This document shows positions 35,375 through 47,140 of a stretch of DNA of 64,000 nt, in pieces (position 1 is the stretch's first letter; each line of letters begins with the position of its first letter). The notes under the pieces were generated by a model. It was not told the origin of the DNA and did not search any database. It saw only the letters and a list, made by a program, of their open reading frames with translations. This DNA is from Amoebidium appalachense (taxonomy: Eukaryota; Ichthyosporea): NCBI GenBank assembly GCA_963693365.1, contig CAVNZM010000003.1, positions 14,570,001 to 14,634,000 on the forward strand, read 5' to 3'. A program made the translations under genes and the position numbers.

Positions 35375-36043
35375 AAATTAAGCAACACCAATTTAGTAAT
35401 ACAAATAAGATTATTTAGTAATAAAGGAGCACAATTATTTTCATCAACCATTCTAGAGGTAATCGTAGGATTAATGCTTTCAGATGGATATTTGCAAAAG
35501 CCCACTTCGGAGACTAGTAACAGTCGTTTAGAATTTACATTTAAAGAGGCGAGTTTAGAATATGTAACAAGATTAAAATTTGAAGTATTAGGTAGTATAT
35601 GTACAAGAAATCCGCCTACTCCGTGGCCTAAGACTAACCCTTCTCAATTCTGATTTGGGTCGAGATGTTATCCTTTCTTGAAAGATTTACGTAAAATATG
35701 ATATAAATGGGACGAGACTATAAAAAAAGATGTAAAAATTATTCCCTTTGATTTTGTGGAGAAGTATTTTACAGCAAGAATGTTAGCATTTTGAATTATG
35801 GGTGATGGATATTGATGTAATGATCAAAATACAGTTCACTTAAGTACAGAAGATTTTTCTTATAAAGAGGTAGAAACTCTTATTAAATTATTAGATGAAA
35901 AATTAGGACTTAAAGCTACTATGAAGAAAAGAAAAGGAAAAGATAGAATTAGATTTAGTGGTAAAGCCGCTAACTTAAATAAACTACGTGAATTAGTATT
36001 TCCTTATATGCACTCCTCCTTTATGTATAGATTAGGTTTATAG
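35375..36043 (+). CDS. LAGLIDADG homing endonuclease in nad5 group I intron (5' end cut)
   Basis: Read with TGA as Trp (four sites), the frame is open for about 222 codons. It has two LAGLIDADG-type helices: EVIVGLMLSDGYL near the start, and MLAFWIMGDGYW in the middle. The two-motif layout suggests a monomeric enzyme that cuts the intronless nad5 allele and spreads the intron. The frame reaches the junction with nuclear microsatellite DNA without a clear mitochondrial start, and intronic endonucleases may also be fused to the upstream exon. The stop is TAG at 36,041. Confidence 0.85.
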
Positions 36044-36352
36044 ATTGGGCCCTCCTTAAACTTCACTATATGCTAGAAACTACCGCAGCACCAGAGTGCA
36101 AAAAGTTCTCTACTCTCATGAAAGCAGAAGAAATAATGTCTTTCAAACTTATGTATTTTGACTAATGGGAGTAACTGGCTCTTTAATATTTAAAGTGCCG
36201 ATGAACATGAGGTACAATTAGCAGGAAACCAATCGTTACAAAGGTAACTTAGTAGGATCCTCAGAGACTATACGTGAAGCTCGAATAGATAAACTATGCT
36301 ATTCTAGAAAAAATAGTCCAACACACATAGAATGGTATTTGATGCCAGTGTG
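35375..36352 (+). mobile_element. Group I intron at the EG|PTPVS site of nad5, 5' truncated
   Basis: Core elements after the endonuclease ORF are ATTAGCAGGAAACC (Q-like, about 36,217-36,230) and CCTCAGAGACTATACG (R/S-like, about 36,259-36,274). The intron ends in G at 36,352, directly before the CCA codon that starts PTPVSALIH. This is where the nad5-717 intron of several opisthokonts sits. The 5' half lies beyond the junction. Confidence 0.8.
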
Positions 36353-38603
36353 CCAACTCCAGTGTCTGCATTAATTCATAGTGCAACTATGGTAACAGCA
36401 GGTATATTTTTATTAATTCGTAGTTCTCCAATTTTAGAATTAAGTTCAACAGCATTATTTTATATAACAATTATAGGAGCATTAACTGCACTATTTGCAG
36501 CCAGTGTTGCTATAGTACAAAATGATCTTAAAAAAGTGATTGCCTACTCTACTTGTTCCCAATTGGGGTGAATCGTTAGAACAGTAGAATCAGATGTAAT
36601 AGGTAGAAGACAGTATTCAACTTCATAAAATGGTGGGATAGTAATAAGAGTAGAGATGTACTTCCAGACAAATCGGAATGTCCATGAGTGTTTAATCTAG
36701 AACAAACTAGTCAATATTAATTAAAATATGAAGGTATTACAGTACTTTACGTCTAACGGAACAAAGTTGACGTGAAAAATGTACATAGGAATAACTGTAT
36801 AACCGTGGAATCGATTTGGTAATTATTTTTGGTTCAAAGTATATAGAAGAACAGTTGAGCTCGATGGCGATTTGTATGATTTTGAAAAGTATTATAACAA
36901 TACTTTTGAGCTATATATACTACAAATCTTGCTGAATACAGTTTCATAGTTAGAGTTAACTATAGCTACATGAGTTGAGCGTGGAAATCCGTAATACAAT
37001 ATTCAACCAATTATAGATCTTTTTGTTTAAGCGAATCATTACAGATTTGTAAAATCAGTTGCACAGGATATACGAGATAAAATTAGTAACACACTAAAGG
37101 GAAGAACTGTTAGTTAAAACCAAATCATGTAAAAGGAGCACATAAGACTAAAGTTTATTGCTATAATGAAATGAGAATATTTGATGGGATACGAATAATG
37201 CAGCGAGAATAAGGATTATCTGGAAGTATTTTAATTAGAAGCAAATTTGACAATCGTAAACTATTCCGAGCTCAGTGTGAAGAAAAATTGGTTCCTTTGT
37301 ACATCTCTTTAATCTTAATTACTATCACTACTAAATCATGTGCCCCTAATTAAATTCCACTGTATGCTGGAAACATCTAAAGCCTTAGGTACTCTTAGAT
37401 AATGTAAGAGTAACAATCTTAAGGATTACAAATCGCAATGGTCAACCCGCCGGAAACCTCTGTTAATAAATATTAGCTAGTCGGATCCTCAGAGACTACA
37501 CGTGGAACAGAACATATTACATGTTTTGATGATATAGTCCAATCAATAGTGAGAACTATTGGGCCATTGACATGGCTTTTGCTTGTGGTCTTTCTAATTA
37601 CTCAGTTAGTTTATTCCATCTTTTTAATCATGGTTTCTTTAAAGCTCTTCTTTTCTTAAGTGCAGGGTCTGTTCTTCACGCTTTAGCTGATGAGCAAGAT
37701 CTTAGAAAAATGGGTGCACTTATTTATTCTCTCCCCTTTACTTATTCAATGATGACTATCGGGTCTTTATCTTTAATGGGATTCCCATTCCTTACAGGAT
37801 TCTATTCTAAAGATCTTATATTAGAGTTAGCGTATGCTCATTTTTCTTTCCATGGTACATTTGCTCATTGATTAGGAACTTTAGCTGCTTCATTAACTGC
37901 TTTCTATTCTTTCCGTCTTATTTATCTTGCCTTTATTAACACTCCAAACTCTTCTTACTCTCATTTCTCACATTCGCACGAGCCAGTGCTTCCAATGATG
38001 TTTCCTTTAGCGTTCTTGGCCTTCTGTTCTATTTTTGTTGGTTATTTCTTTAAAGATCTCTTTGTTGGATTAGGATCTCCTTTCTTCTCTTCTGCAATTT
38101 TTGCACTTCCTTCTCATCCATCTCCATTAGATTCGGAATTTATCCCTTCATCAGTTAAACTCTTACCTCTTATATTCTCTATGTTAGGAGTAGCCATAGC
38201 AACATTCTTATATCCATTCTATTCAAGTTCATCTTGAATTAATCCACTATTCTCTACTCCATTAGCCTTATCTATTCACTCTTTCTTATCTTCTTCATGA
38301 CATATCGATTGATTATATAATGAAACATTTGGAAAACCTTTCCTTCATTTTGGACATATTGTTTCGTATAAAGCAATTGATCGTGGTTTATTAGAGTCCT
38401 TAGGACCTAATGGTCTTTCTTCTTTATTTTATTCGTCTTCTAAAGTCTTATCATCTCTCCAATCAGGATATATTTATCATTATGCTTTTGTTATTTTCGC
38501 TGCTACTACTTTATTCTTTGCGCTTTCTTTATTTTCATCTCTTACACTTTCAGTTTCACTTCCAGTGCTCTTTTTAATTCCTCTCCTTTGTTTATTTATT
38601 TAG
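36353..38603 (+). CDS. nad5: NADH dehydrogenase subunit 5, 3' two-thirds
   Basis: Exons 36,353-36,569 and 37,570-38,603 join in phase: GGG T|AC ATG gives [14 protein letters not shown]. The protein is a proton-pumping membrane subunit of respiratory complex I. Conserved blocks are [33 protein letters not shown] and [16 protein letters not shown], followed by hydrophobic C-terminal segments. TGA encodes Trp at several places, for example 37,869. The product would be 417 residues here, and with about 239 upstream codons it would match the usual length. No damaging mutation is seen. Confidence 0.93.
36570..37569 (+). mobile_element. Second group I intron of nad5, 1,000 nt, no intact ORF
   Basis: The 5' exon ends in T and the intron ends in G, as group I rules require. 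Core sequences are GCCGGAAACC (about 37,449) and GGATCCTCAGAGACTACACG (about 37,483-37,502), nearly the same as in the first intron. The middle has many stops even with TGA as Trp, so any endonuclease gene has been lost. Confidence 0.8.
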
Positions 38604-39182
38604 TTAATCAATTTAAATTTTCCTCTCTTTGTTGAGAGGCGAGTCCTTACTAACGCTATTATTATTCTTAGTAAGAGATGGTACAGTATTACCATAGTAC
38701 TATAGCTGTAACAAGTACTCTAAAAAAATAAGAGTACCAGTACTAAAGACTTCCTCTTGTAATATTTGTATAAATAAGAAACCATTCCTCTAGTGTGTAT
38801 AAAGAAATAAAAGGATTGTAAGTACTTAGGAGAGCAGAAAGGGAAGTCTCACAAAGTGGTATCTCTACAAATGGACATCCCAAAAAATAACATCCCTTTT
38901 TCAATAATAGTAGAGTACCCTACAAACCCTAGAATGAAAGTATAGAAATAGAAGAGTCTTGTAAACAAAGAAGTTTAACAAGACGAAGATAATATAAAGC
39001 AAAGATTTTACAAAGATCAAAAGGAGACAATTGGAATGACCGGGAGGAGACGATATTTAAACTATAGGATCTGACGGGCGCCAGGCAATAGCCTAAGCTA
39101 GTTTGGTACTGTGTACCTGCGGCATAACAACCAGAAAGACAGCATCCAAAATCTAATGGATTAAATCCCTTGACGCCCGCGT

Positions 39183-39217
39183 GAACCGCATGCAACGAAA
39201 GCCGCTCACACGGTTTC
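39183..39217 (+). ncRNA. Group II intron domain V-like hairpin, degenerate
   Basis: The 35-nt segment resembles the conserved domain V hairpin: lower stem AACCG/CGGTT, a GAAA tetraloop and the right overall length. The catalytic AGC triad appears as AAC, and the upper stem has two mismatches. A second short inverted repeat (GGAGTT with AACTCC) follows where domain VI would be. If real, it is a dead relic. Confidence 0.3.
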
Positions 39218-40284
39218 TAGGAGTTGATTTTGACGTGAATTGGACGAACTCCGGCTAATCCGAGCTAAGAGTCCTTATCGCAACCCAGGTCTGGTATCCC
39301 AAACACCGGGGTGAAGTAAGAGCAATCTTTCCGAAGAACAGAACTACATGCAGAAACAGCATAAACCAGAGCAGCAATCTCATGGAAGTAACAAGAGGAG
39401 AAAATGAACTCACCAAAACCCAAGAATGGGAGACAGAATAATCTCAGAAGTACATAAGTATAACACGACGAAGATAACAGAAGAGAGATCACCAAAGATG
39501 GCAAGTAAACAGAAGTGAGAGTGAATGGCAGAAAAGAAGATTAACCAGCTATCAAAGAACTCCGAAAAAGGGGGGGGAAATCCCTGCTAACGAAAGAGAT
39601 ACCGCAAAATAGCTATCAACATAAGACTCAAACGAGACCGCCCAGTAAACCCTATTAAGGATAAGAAATTGTTGAACTCATAGCTTAAGAAGAGGTTAAA
39701 GAACGGTAATAAAGTAGCATGAAGCAGACGAAAGGATGAACCTCAAAATAGAGAAAAGCTTACGAGATAATAGGAACAGCAGAAGCAACAAGATGTACAA
39801 CTAAGGCAGACTTCGGAACATTAACCTAAAGTGTAAGCAATCTAACCCACCTTACCTATCACCACACTACATCAACGACAAATACCCATAAACACAGCGA
39901 ACACTACACCCATTGAAAGCACAAAATGGGAACGCTAGCGCACTAAGACCGAAATAAAACTTGCGCATCATTTGAACCAACACACTATGTCTACATCTCA
40001 TTCAAAAAAATGGTCGGCGTGTAATCTCTGAAAATACTACCAACAAATGAATCATCTACCTCGGTTCTCTGTTAATTATACCTCACCCACAATAACATCG
40101 AACGACCTAACTTTACTCTCAACATACTACGCCAACAATATATGAAATTTGAAATGAAGAAGGAAGACGGGATATTTAACAAAAAGTGAAATGTATGAAA
40201 ACACAAGTTTGAATAACAGCAACAGCAAATTCTAAACCCGATATAACAAAATCCCTAACGCAGGCAAAGATAATAACTCTCCAG

Positions 40285-40463
40285 TCGTTAACATCGTCCA
40301 AATGAATTCACTCGAAATAGCTAACAAAGACGGCCTGCTGAATATTGGCAGCAAGACGAACACCCAATAAGGTTGCTCTAGCTGAATAACTTACTAATCC
40401 AATCATTACCAACCAAGAAGAAATAGCCATTATAGCACGAAAACCCCAAGAAGCCAACACCAT
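40285..40463 (-). pseudogene. atp6: Fragment of mitochondrial ATP synthase subunit 6
   Basis: The minus strand reads WLVMIGLVSYSARATLLGVR followed by LAANI, which matches the ISYxARAxxLGVRLxAN motif of subunit a, including the essential Arg. The following GH-type residues are absent, and the fragment has no proper ends. It is a broken piece, not a gene. Confidence 0.5.
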
Positions 40464-40938
40464 GAAAGACTAAATCCAGGTAAGACAAATCAGAACTAAA
40501 TTCATAATAATAAAACCAACGCAACACTAACACGAGTAGCAGCATTTAACCTGAAATAAAATCAGCACATCATCGAATCAACACTTTACAGCCTATATTC
40601 CATCTCATCCGAAAAAGATAGTTTGCTTGCAGTCTCTGTGAACTCGCCCACCTTTATCAAGTAGAGGTAAACCCCGTATCACTCATTAACAAAGGAATAC
40701 CTAAACCCTAACAGCTCCCAACCACGTATAGGCAGAAAGAATATTGAGAAGGTATAGTTAAAGCAGATGAGGAAATATCCTCACAATGCCTTAAGAAGTG
40801 CCTAGTACAAACAGATTTACCAACACGATTGGGAAGTTTTCCTTAAAGACAAAGACGAACACCTTTAAACCCAAGCAACAACCAACCGAGCTACAGAGAC
40901 AATGTGAATTTCTAAAAACCTCCATATACTGAAGGATC

Positions 40939-40983
40939 TGGTACCTACGGAAATCGACGGAACTTTCGCGGTGCTCCAACCTA
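40939..40983. repeat. GC-rich dispersed repeat, copy 1
   Basis: The unit begins GGTACCTACGGAAATCGACG and ends near GCTCCAACCTA. Other copies are at 41,315-41,359 (direct) and 44,343-44,380 (inverted). It stands out by GC content from its AT-rich surroundings. Confidence 0.7.
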
Positions 40984-42421
40984 CAACAATTAACGCATGA
41001 AGTTGTACTACCGTGGTAACTCTGGACGTTCCAATGCTCTCTCATCAACTGAGTTTAACATCTCGAAAGCTAGACTTCCGCTGGTAAGATCCAACTAGTT
41101 TAGGAAAGATCCTGCGCACTTAGAAAAGATCCGGCACACCTGGAAGATAATCTCGCCACCAAACAAGACCCATGTTTCCGCCTCAACCAGCAAGCTAACC
41201 TACATTTTCTGTTTACAAGATAATGCCCTACCACCAAGCTACACTAATCACACTTTTTCCAACAAGCTAGGATTGTAAAACCAATTTTATTTTTACAAGT
41301 TGGTAGCAGGACTTGGTACCTACGGAAATCGACGGAATTTTCGCGGTGCTTCAACCTATAACCTCTTGTTCCAAACCCGAGTGGCCGACCAATTGAGCTA
41401 CCCTCTGGTAACCTAATAAATATAATAAGGCCGGATCCAAACCTGCTACTTCATGACAGAGCGATCCTTTTCAAAAAAGCTTGCTTTCAGATCGCCTCTT
41501 CTTCGTCATTCCTTGACAGCGGGATAATATGATTACCCAGGCTGGATCCCTAAGGATATAGGCTGAGTCAATCAGTGGATACTAGGTATTTATTCTTGGT
41601 CTAAAGTTTGTCAATCGTTAGATCATTAAATTTAAGTCAGCAAGCTTTCACTTCGTAGCATAACTACTATCTCTTTCATGACAAAAGAACATTGCGAGTG
41701 CCAACGAGTTGCAAATCCCAATGAGTTGCGAGTCCTAGACGAGCTTGTCGTCGTATGATGACAAGAGCATAAGACTTTTCTCTTAGCAAGAAAGCTCAAA
41801 CGAGACTCTTGTAATCACAAGATTATCAATTCACCTTGTATGAGTAGAAGAACTTGCGAGTTGCGAGTACTAATACGAGCTTGTCGTCGTATGATGACAA
41901 GAGCATAAGACTTTTCTCTTAGCGAGACGGCTTTGAAAAACTTCTTGGTACTAGATGAGCTTGTAGTCATATGATGACAAGAGCATAAGACTCTTCTCTT
42001 AGCGAGAAGGCTCAAGAGAGACTCTTGTAATATGAGGATTACCCATTCACCTTGCGCACAGGTACACAGTACCAAGCAAGCTTAGTCAAATCGCCTTACA
42101 CACATGTATACAGTACCAAGCTAGCTTAGATAAATTACTTTGTGCACAGGTACACAGTACCAAGCAAGCTTAGTCAATTCGCCTTGTGCACAGGTATACA
42201 GTACCCAACGAACTTAGTCAAATAGCCTTGCGCACAGGTATACAGTACCAAGCTAGTTTAGGCAATTCACCTTGTACACAGAGATATCCTCCCAAGCTTG
42301 TGTAGGCAATTCCTCCCCCTTATAAATATGTTAATAACAATTAAAGATTTATATTAATCCCAATTCTTGATCTGCTAAAACTCCGATTTTCAGATTAGTC
42401 ACGTCTGTATACAGAAATTTT

Positions 42422-42921
42422 NNNNNNNNNNNNNNNNNNNNNNNNNNNNNNNNNNNNNNNNNNNNNNNNNNNNNNNNNNNNNNNNNNNNNNNNNNNNNNN
42501 NNNNNNNNNNNNNNNNNNNNNNNNNNNNNNNNNNNNNNNNNNNNNNNNNNNNNNNNNNNNNNNNNNNNNNNNNNNNNNNNNNNNNNNNNNNNNNNNNNNN
42601 NNNNNNNNNNNNNNNNNNNNNNNNNNNNNNNNNNNNNNNNNNNNNNNNNNNNNNNNNNNNNNNNNNNNNNNNNNNNNNNNNNNNNNNNNNNNNNNNNNNN
42701 NNNNNNNNNNNNNNNNNNNNNNNNNNNNNNNNNNNNNNNNNNNNNNNNNNNNNNNNNNNNNNNNNNNNNNNNNNNNNNNNNNNNNNNNNNNNNNNNNNNN
42801 NNNNNNNNNNNNNNNNNNNNNNNNNNNNNNNNNNNNNNNNNNNNNNNNNNNNNNNNNNNNNNNNNNNNNNNNNNNNNNNNNNNNNNNNNNNNNNNNNNNN
42901 NNNNNNNNNNNNNNNNNNNNN
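42422..42921. other. Assembly gap, 500 N
   Basis: Exactly 500 N, a conventional scaffold gap of unknown true size, lies inside the mitochondrial-type block. The flanks carry members of the same repeat family (42,318-42,421 resembles units at 44,310-44,760). Confidence 0.98.
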
Positions 42922-42967
42922 AGAAAATTAAAATTTTGCTTTCAATCATTTGAGCTACAGAGTTAAT

Positions 42968-43075
42968 ATGAGTCCCTAAGAGAATATTGGGATTCCTAAT
43001 TCAACACTAATTAATACTGAGAAAGTTATCCCTAATAATTATCCAAATGCACCTGCTCTAATATACATTATTTCT
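42968..43075 (-). pseudogene. cox1: Fragment of mitochondrial cox1, copy B
   Basis: The minus strand reads AGAFG, a stop, then LLGITFSVLISVELGIP, which matches the N-terminal FGAFAGxLGTxFSVLIRxEL block of cytochrome oxidase subunit 1. The stop codon and lost context show decay. Confidence 0.5.
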
Positions 43076-43789
43076 ATATCATTATGATGTGTCAGAAATA
43101 ATTACTTTTATGCTTATGATACCATCTTTGTTCTTCCTACTCAGATAAATTATCGGCACTTTAAAAATTAAAAAGCCTACAATAGCAATAAGACAGGTCA
43201 AGATCTCACGATTCAGACTGATGGAATTAGTTCTCCCTAGTCAAACAAATGGTGAAAGACTGCTATGTAAGTAAATCATAAGAAAGCTTTCTTCTTTTAC
43301 ACATTCGGCTACTGACTGATTTAAGGTACTAACATTGAGGACACGTCATGTACTATACTTTTTCTTACGAGTATGAGATACACTTTATTGTTGATAATAC
43401 CAAATGTTAATCGAATAAGTATTATACATCATTAAACCTCTAGTTTAGAAAAGCAGTTATAGGACTATAAATCAAAACTAGCTTAAGCTCACGATTAAGA
43501 GAATAATATCTCTTCAATACAGCTCTATTGAATAGTAAAACGTATTGTTTCGCGAATAGTCTCGGAGGAGTCTACTAATAGAAATGTTTTATCTATTTTG
43601 ATTCCCTCCTGATTGACCTGCACTTGGTGTCAAGAGCTGTTGTACTTTGTTATTGTGACGACTAGGTACCAAATAACAAAGTTGTAGATTTAAGATTATC
43701 ACTCTTAAAGAGTACTTAAATTTTTAGGTTGTCTCGGCATATAGCTAAATTAATTATGGATCATTTGTGTTAGTTACACTTACCGCACT

Positions 43790-43918
43790 GGGTTCTCCTA
43801 AATCAATATGAATAACTAGTGTCATACCTAATATTAGTAATTCAATTCTAATTACTACGCAGAAAGTTGTTCCTAATAATCCTCCAAATGCATCTGCTAT
43901 AATATACATCATTCTCAT
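43790..43918 (-). pseudogene. cox1: Fragment of mitochondrial cox1, copy A
   Basis: The minus strand reads YIIADAFGGLLGTTFCVVIR followed by IELLILG, the same cox1 N-terminal block as copy B but independently altered. The sequence after it does not continue as cox1. Confidence 0.5.
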
Positions 43919-45049
43919 ACCTTTATTATTTCCTACTAATTGAGTAAGTACGGCACTCTAAATCTTAGAGAGCCAGCTAGAGTATTTAAAGAGATTCCTT
44001 CCTAAGAGAATAGTCTTATGCTCTTATCAGCACGATACGACAAGCTCGTGGAGTACTAGCACCTACTTTTTACAATCATATTTCTCTATTCTTAGAGAAC
44101 GATAACCATAGTACTTCCCCTTCATTACATTTAAGATTTATAATAGTTCCAAATCCTGATTTGTTAAATCTCCAATCTGCAGATTCATCACTTCTACATC
44201 GGAATTTTTCAAATTGGGACCTCACCATAGTCCATCTTTTCTCTTTCCTACTATTGAATAAGTTAATTCAATTCCTATGGTATTAATAACCTAATACTAT
44301 CTTATTTCATTGCCTTTAATATTCTTATTAATTGCCTAAACTGGAGTACCGCGAAAGTTTCGTAGATTTCCGTAGGTACCAAATTATAATTTGTTTAAAC
44401 TCCAATCTCAGATTCATCACGCCTGTATCCTGAATTTAAACCAAATTACCCTTATTTTCTTTTATAAATATGTTAATAACAACTTAAGATTCTTAAACCT
44501 AATTATGATATACTATAATTTCAATTTTCAAGATCGTCAGTCCCGAAATTTAAAACCAATTTACTCTTATTTTCCCGTATAAACTGGTTAATTACAATTT
44601 AAAATCCTTATTGATTTCATAAAATCCATTCCCTCATATGCTAAAACTCCTATTTTTAGACCCGTCCCGTCTGTATCAAGAAATTTTAAACCAATTTACC
44701 CTTATTTTCCCTCATAAATCGGTCAATAACAATTTAAGATTACGATAAAACCTAATGTATTAAACCTCCAATATGTAGATGCGTCACTTCTACATAGGAA
44801 TTGTCAAAATTGGAACCCCATTTTCCAAAAATGACAATTTTCCAGAATTTTGACAATTTTCCAAATTGAGACCTCCATTTTTGGATTTTGACATCTTCTG
44901 TATTTAGGATTTGTATTTTCATCTTATATCGTGACACATGCCTAGAATAGAAGAAGGGAGGAGGGGGCGAGATGAAATAACTAGACTGGGCCCCCGAACT
45001 CCCAACTCAAAGAAAAGTTTATACGTATACACGGTTTCGAGCCCCTTTA

Positions 45050-45560
45050 AGCGTGCAGATAGTTAGAGTAGTTCATATACACACTGTTTGTTGCCACGAC
45101 AACGGGACGAAAGTCGTTAATGACCCCCTGCGATACCTTCTTACGAACGGGCGTGACGATCGTGTCAAGCCACAAATTTGGAATAAACCCGAGTTCGAAA
45201 AAAGCCGAAAAAAACTCAACAAGAAGGACAGCAAAAGACGGGGGTGGGGGGGACTCTGCACGATTACGGGGCGGAAGCACGGGAGAAAGAACCTTGAAAA
45301 GCACGGGAGGAAGAGCATCCAGCCCGCACGCTTTGCGGGGTTTTAACGCCTGTATAGCACCAAAAACAGCCGAAGAGTTGAAATAACTGTGAAAAGTGCC
45401 CAGGAACGATCGGTCCGGCTCCCAACTCGGCGGCTGGGAGAGGCCAGCGGGCGGTGATGGAACCGTGGACACGGTAGGAAGCGAAAATAGGGAAGCATAA
45501 TAGTCGTCGACGGATTCAGCGACGGAGATGGAAGGAGACGGGGCATATATAGACTTGCAA
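45050..45560 (-). pseudogene. LINE reverse transcriptase, N-terminal fragment
   Basis: The minus strand reads AIQALKPRKACGLDALPPVL, then FELGFIPNLWLDTIVTPVRK, then NDFRPVVV. These are the standard opening RT blocks of non-LTR elements (KxxGxDxxP, G.IP..W, PI.K..., FRP). The fragment stops before the catalytic box. It may belong to the same family as 21,760-22,245 but covers a different part of the protein. Confidence 0.7.
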
Positions 45561-46262
45561 ATTTGTTTTGATATCTGGGCATGCAGATGTAAATTTGTTG
45601 GATATATGCAGATCTGGGGATGTGCACCGAGATATATGTTGGATATCTCGGCCATGTGGCCATCGATGTAGATATGTTGAAGGCGTGTGCCACGGTTATG
45701 TGTTAACGTTGTATATGTCTGGGCAATTATTATGGTGGAATATGTAAAGATGCTGGGTGTCAAGGAATGTAGATGTAAATTAGCTGCTTATCTCGGCATG
45801 TGCATTTGGATATATTTTATATATCTTTTTGTTGTGCGCTAGCTGCGCTCCAATTCGTTTTCATCGCCCAACTTTAAAGGCTTGTGGCTGGCTGTACATC
45901 CCCTCCCTTTCGCAAACCGTTTTTTTTTTTTTTGCCCTGCTCGATCCATTACTAAATAAGGCTAATCCGCTCGTTTCTCCTCCAATCGTGTCGAAGACTG
46001 CTTTTGTACACGTGCAGTGCGGCCTCGCCTCTAAATAAAGTTGAAAGCTTCTAGATCACACCTGACGTGTCTGCATGTGTTGTGTATATGTACGCATGTA
46101 TGCTTACGACCGACACCATAGAAAAAATACAAGACAGTATTTGGAGACGGGTACAAGATCTAAGTATTTGGAGACGGGTACAAGGTGTGTGTGTATGCGC
46201 TGGGGGATAGTAGTGGTTTTTTTTTTTCTTACTTTCTTTCTTTTTTTGGTTTTTGTTTTGTT
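45561..46262. other. GGATATC-type repeats and unassigned DNA
   Basis: 45,560-45,800 contains imperfect units of the TAAATTTGTTGGATATCTGG type also seen at 2,294-2,421. From there to 46,262 I see a 12-T run (about 45,921) and a direct duplication of TATTTGGAGACGGGTACAAG (46,139 and 46,164) but no gene. Confidence 0.5.
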
Positions 46263-46417
<155 letters not shown>

Positions 46418-47140
46418 TTGAATGCGGAACACAGTACGAAGTACGCATACACGATGAGAAGCATGGTGCAGGACACATGCAAAGGCAAACATTCAAGTAT
46501 GCAACATCAGCCATGCGCACAGTATGCGTCATAAGCAGAGCCCATCCTCAGGCCCAAGTCATCAATTGCGTCTGAGTTTCGACCCGTTAGCCCGCGTATA
46601 TACGACGCTCCAACTCAGACAGCAGCATCAACTGAACTTGGGTGGGTCAACCCGTCTTGATCAAAGACGAGCAGGGTTGCTTATGCAAGCAAGGTGAGCA
46701 AAACGGTGAAGATGTGTGTGCAAACTAATGCAGTGCAGCGAAAAACGCGTATGTGCTTACAGATGCACGACACAGAGCAACCATGCCCGGTTGCATGGAA
46801 GTAAAGATGTCTCCACACAGTGGTCTGTCCTGAAAGGACACCTCTGAAAGAAGACAGGGGGGGTTTGAATGCGGAACACAGTACGAAGTACGCATACACG
46901 ATGAGAAGCATGGTGCAGGACACATGGCATTGCAAAGGCAAACATTGAAGTATGCAACATCAGCCATGCGCACGCGCACAGTATGCGTCATAAGCAGAGC
47001 CCATCCTCAGGGAGGGCCCAAGTCATCAATTGTGTCTGAGTTTCGACCCCTTAGCCCGCGTATATACAACGCTCCAACTCAGACAGCAGCATCAACTGAA
47101 CTTGGGTGGGTCAACCCGTCTTGGGGGGGGGGGGGGGGGG
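46418..47140 (-). repeat. Poly(C)-tailed short repeat family, two tandem copies
   Basis: Units start after a G run with TTGAATGCGGAACACAGTAC and run to GCAGAGCCCATCCTCAGG and beyond. A long unit (46,418-46,860) is followed by a second (46,867-47,120). The same tandem pair occurs at 52,573-53,146. Read on the minus strand, the units end in poly(C), as if it were a 3' tail. Shorter relatives are at 48,571, 53,485, 54,209, 55,970, 56,075, 56,630 and 58,411. Confidence 0.7.

Larger units (their letters stand above)
38604..42421. other. Mitochondrial-type noncoding DNA with gene fragments and repeats
   Basis: There are no long ORFs in either genetic code. It contains an atp6 fragment, degenerate group I intron ends on the minus strand (R/S-like CAGAGATTACACG near 40,020-40,035 and CAGAGACTGCAAG near 40,630-40,645), a domain-V-like hairpin and GC-rich repeats. 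Two tandem arrays follow: about 130-bp units around GACAAGAGCATAAGACT at 41,750-42,030, and six units of about 45 bp around CACAGTACCAAGC at 42,050-42,300. Confidence 0.65.
35366..44940 (+). other. Mitochondrial-type DNA block (NUMT or mis-joined contig)
   Basis: Base composition changes sharply to AT-rich, and coding sequence uses TGA for Trp (eight or more sites in the endonuclease and nad5). It contains group I introns, nad5 and fragments of atp6 and cox1. CA and homopolymer microsatellites, dense on both sides, are absent. A 500-N gap lies inside. nad5 is undamaged over 417 codons, so either the transfer was very recent or the block is real mitochondrial DNA placed here by assembly. Confidence 0.85.
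42922..44940. repeat. Mitochondrial-type DNA with tandem AT-rich repeats
   Basis: Four or more diverged units of about 100-120 bp lie at 44,310-44,780. Each contains CAGATTCATCAC-like, then AACCAATTTACCCTTATTTT, then TTAATAACAATTTAAGATT. Related units occur at 44,152-44,215 and 42,318-42,421. Group I intron scraps (TTTAAAGTGCCGAT-type) are near 43,160 and 43,940 on the minus strand. Nuclear-type DNA resumes near 44,940. Confidence 0.6.

Noticed and set aside
36660-37330. Possible endonuclease gene in the second nad5 intron
   Set aside because: Stops occur in all frames even with TGA as Trp and no LAGLIDADG or GIY-YIG motif is visible.
41340-41412. tRNA-like sequence on the minus strand (GGGTAGCTCAATTGGT)
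   Set aside because: The D-arm is convincing, but the T-arm and acceptor pairing fail and the 3' part is the GC-rich repeat; at best a broken tRNA.
41520-41600. Possible ribosomal RNA piece (GATATAGGCTGAGTC)
   Set aside because: The resemblance to a large-subunit rRNA motif is limited to a few bases and the neighbours do not match.
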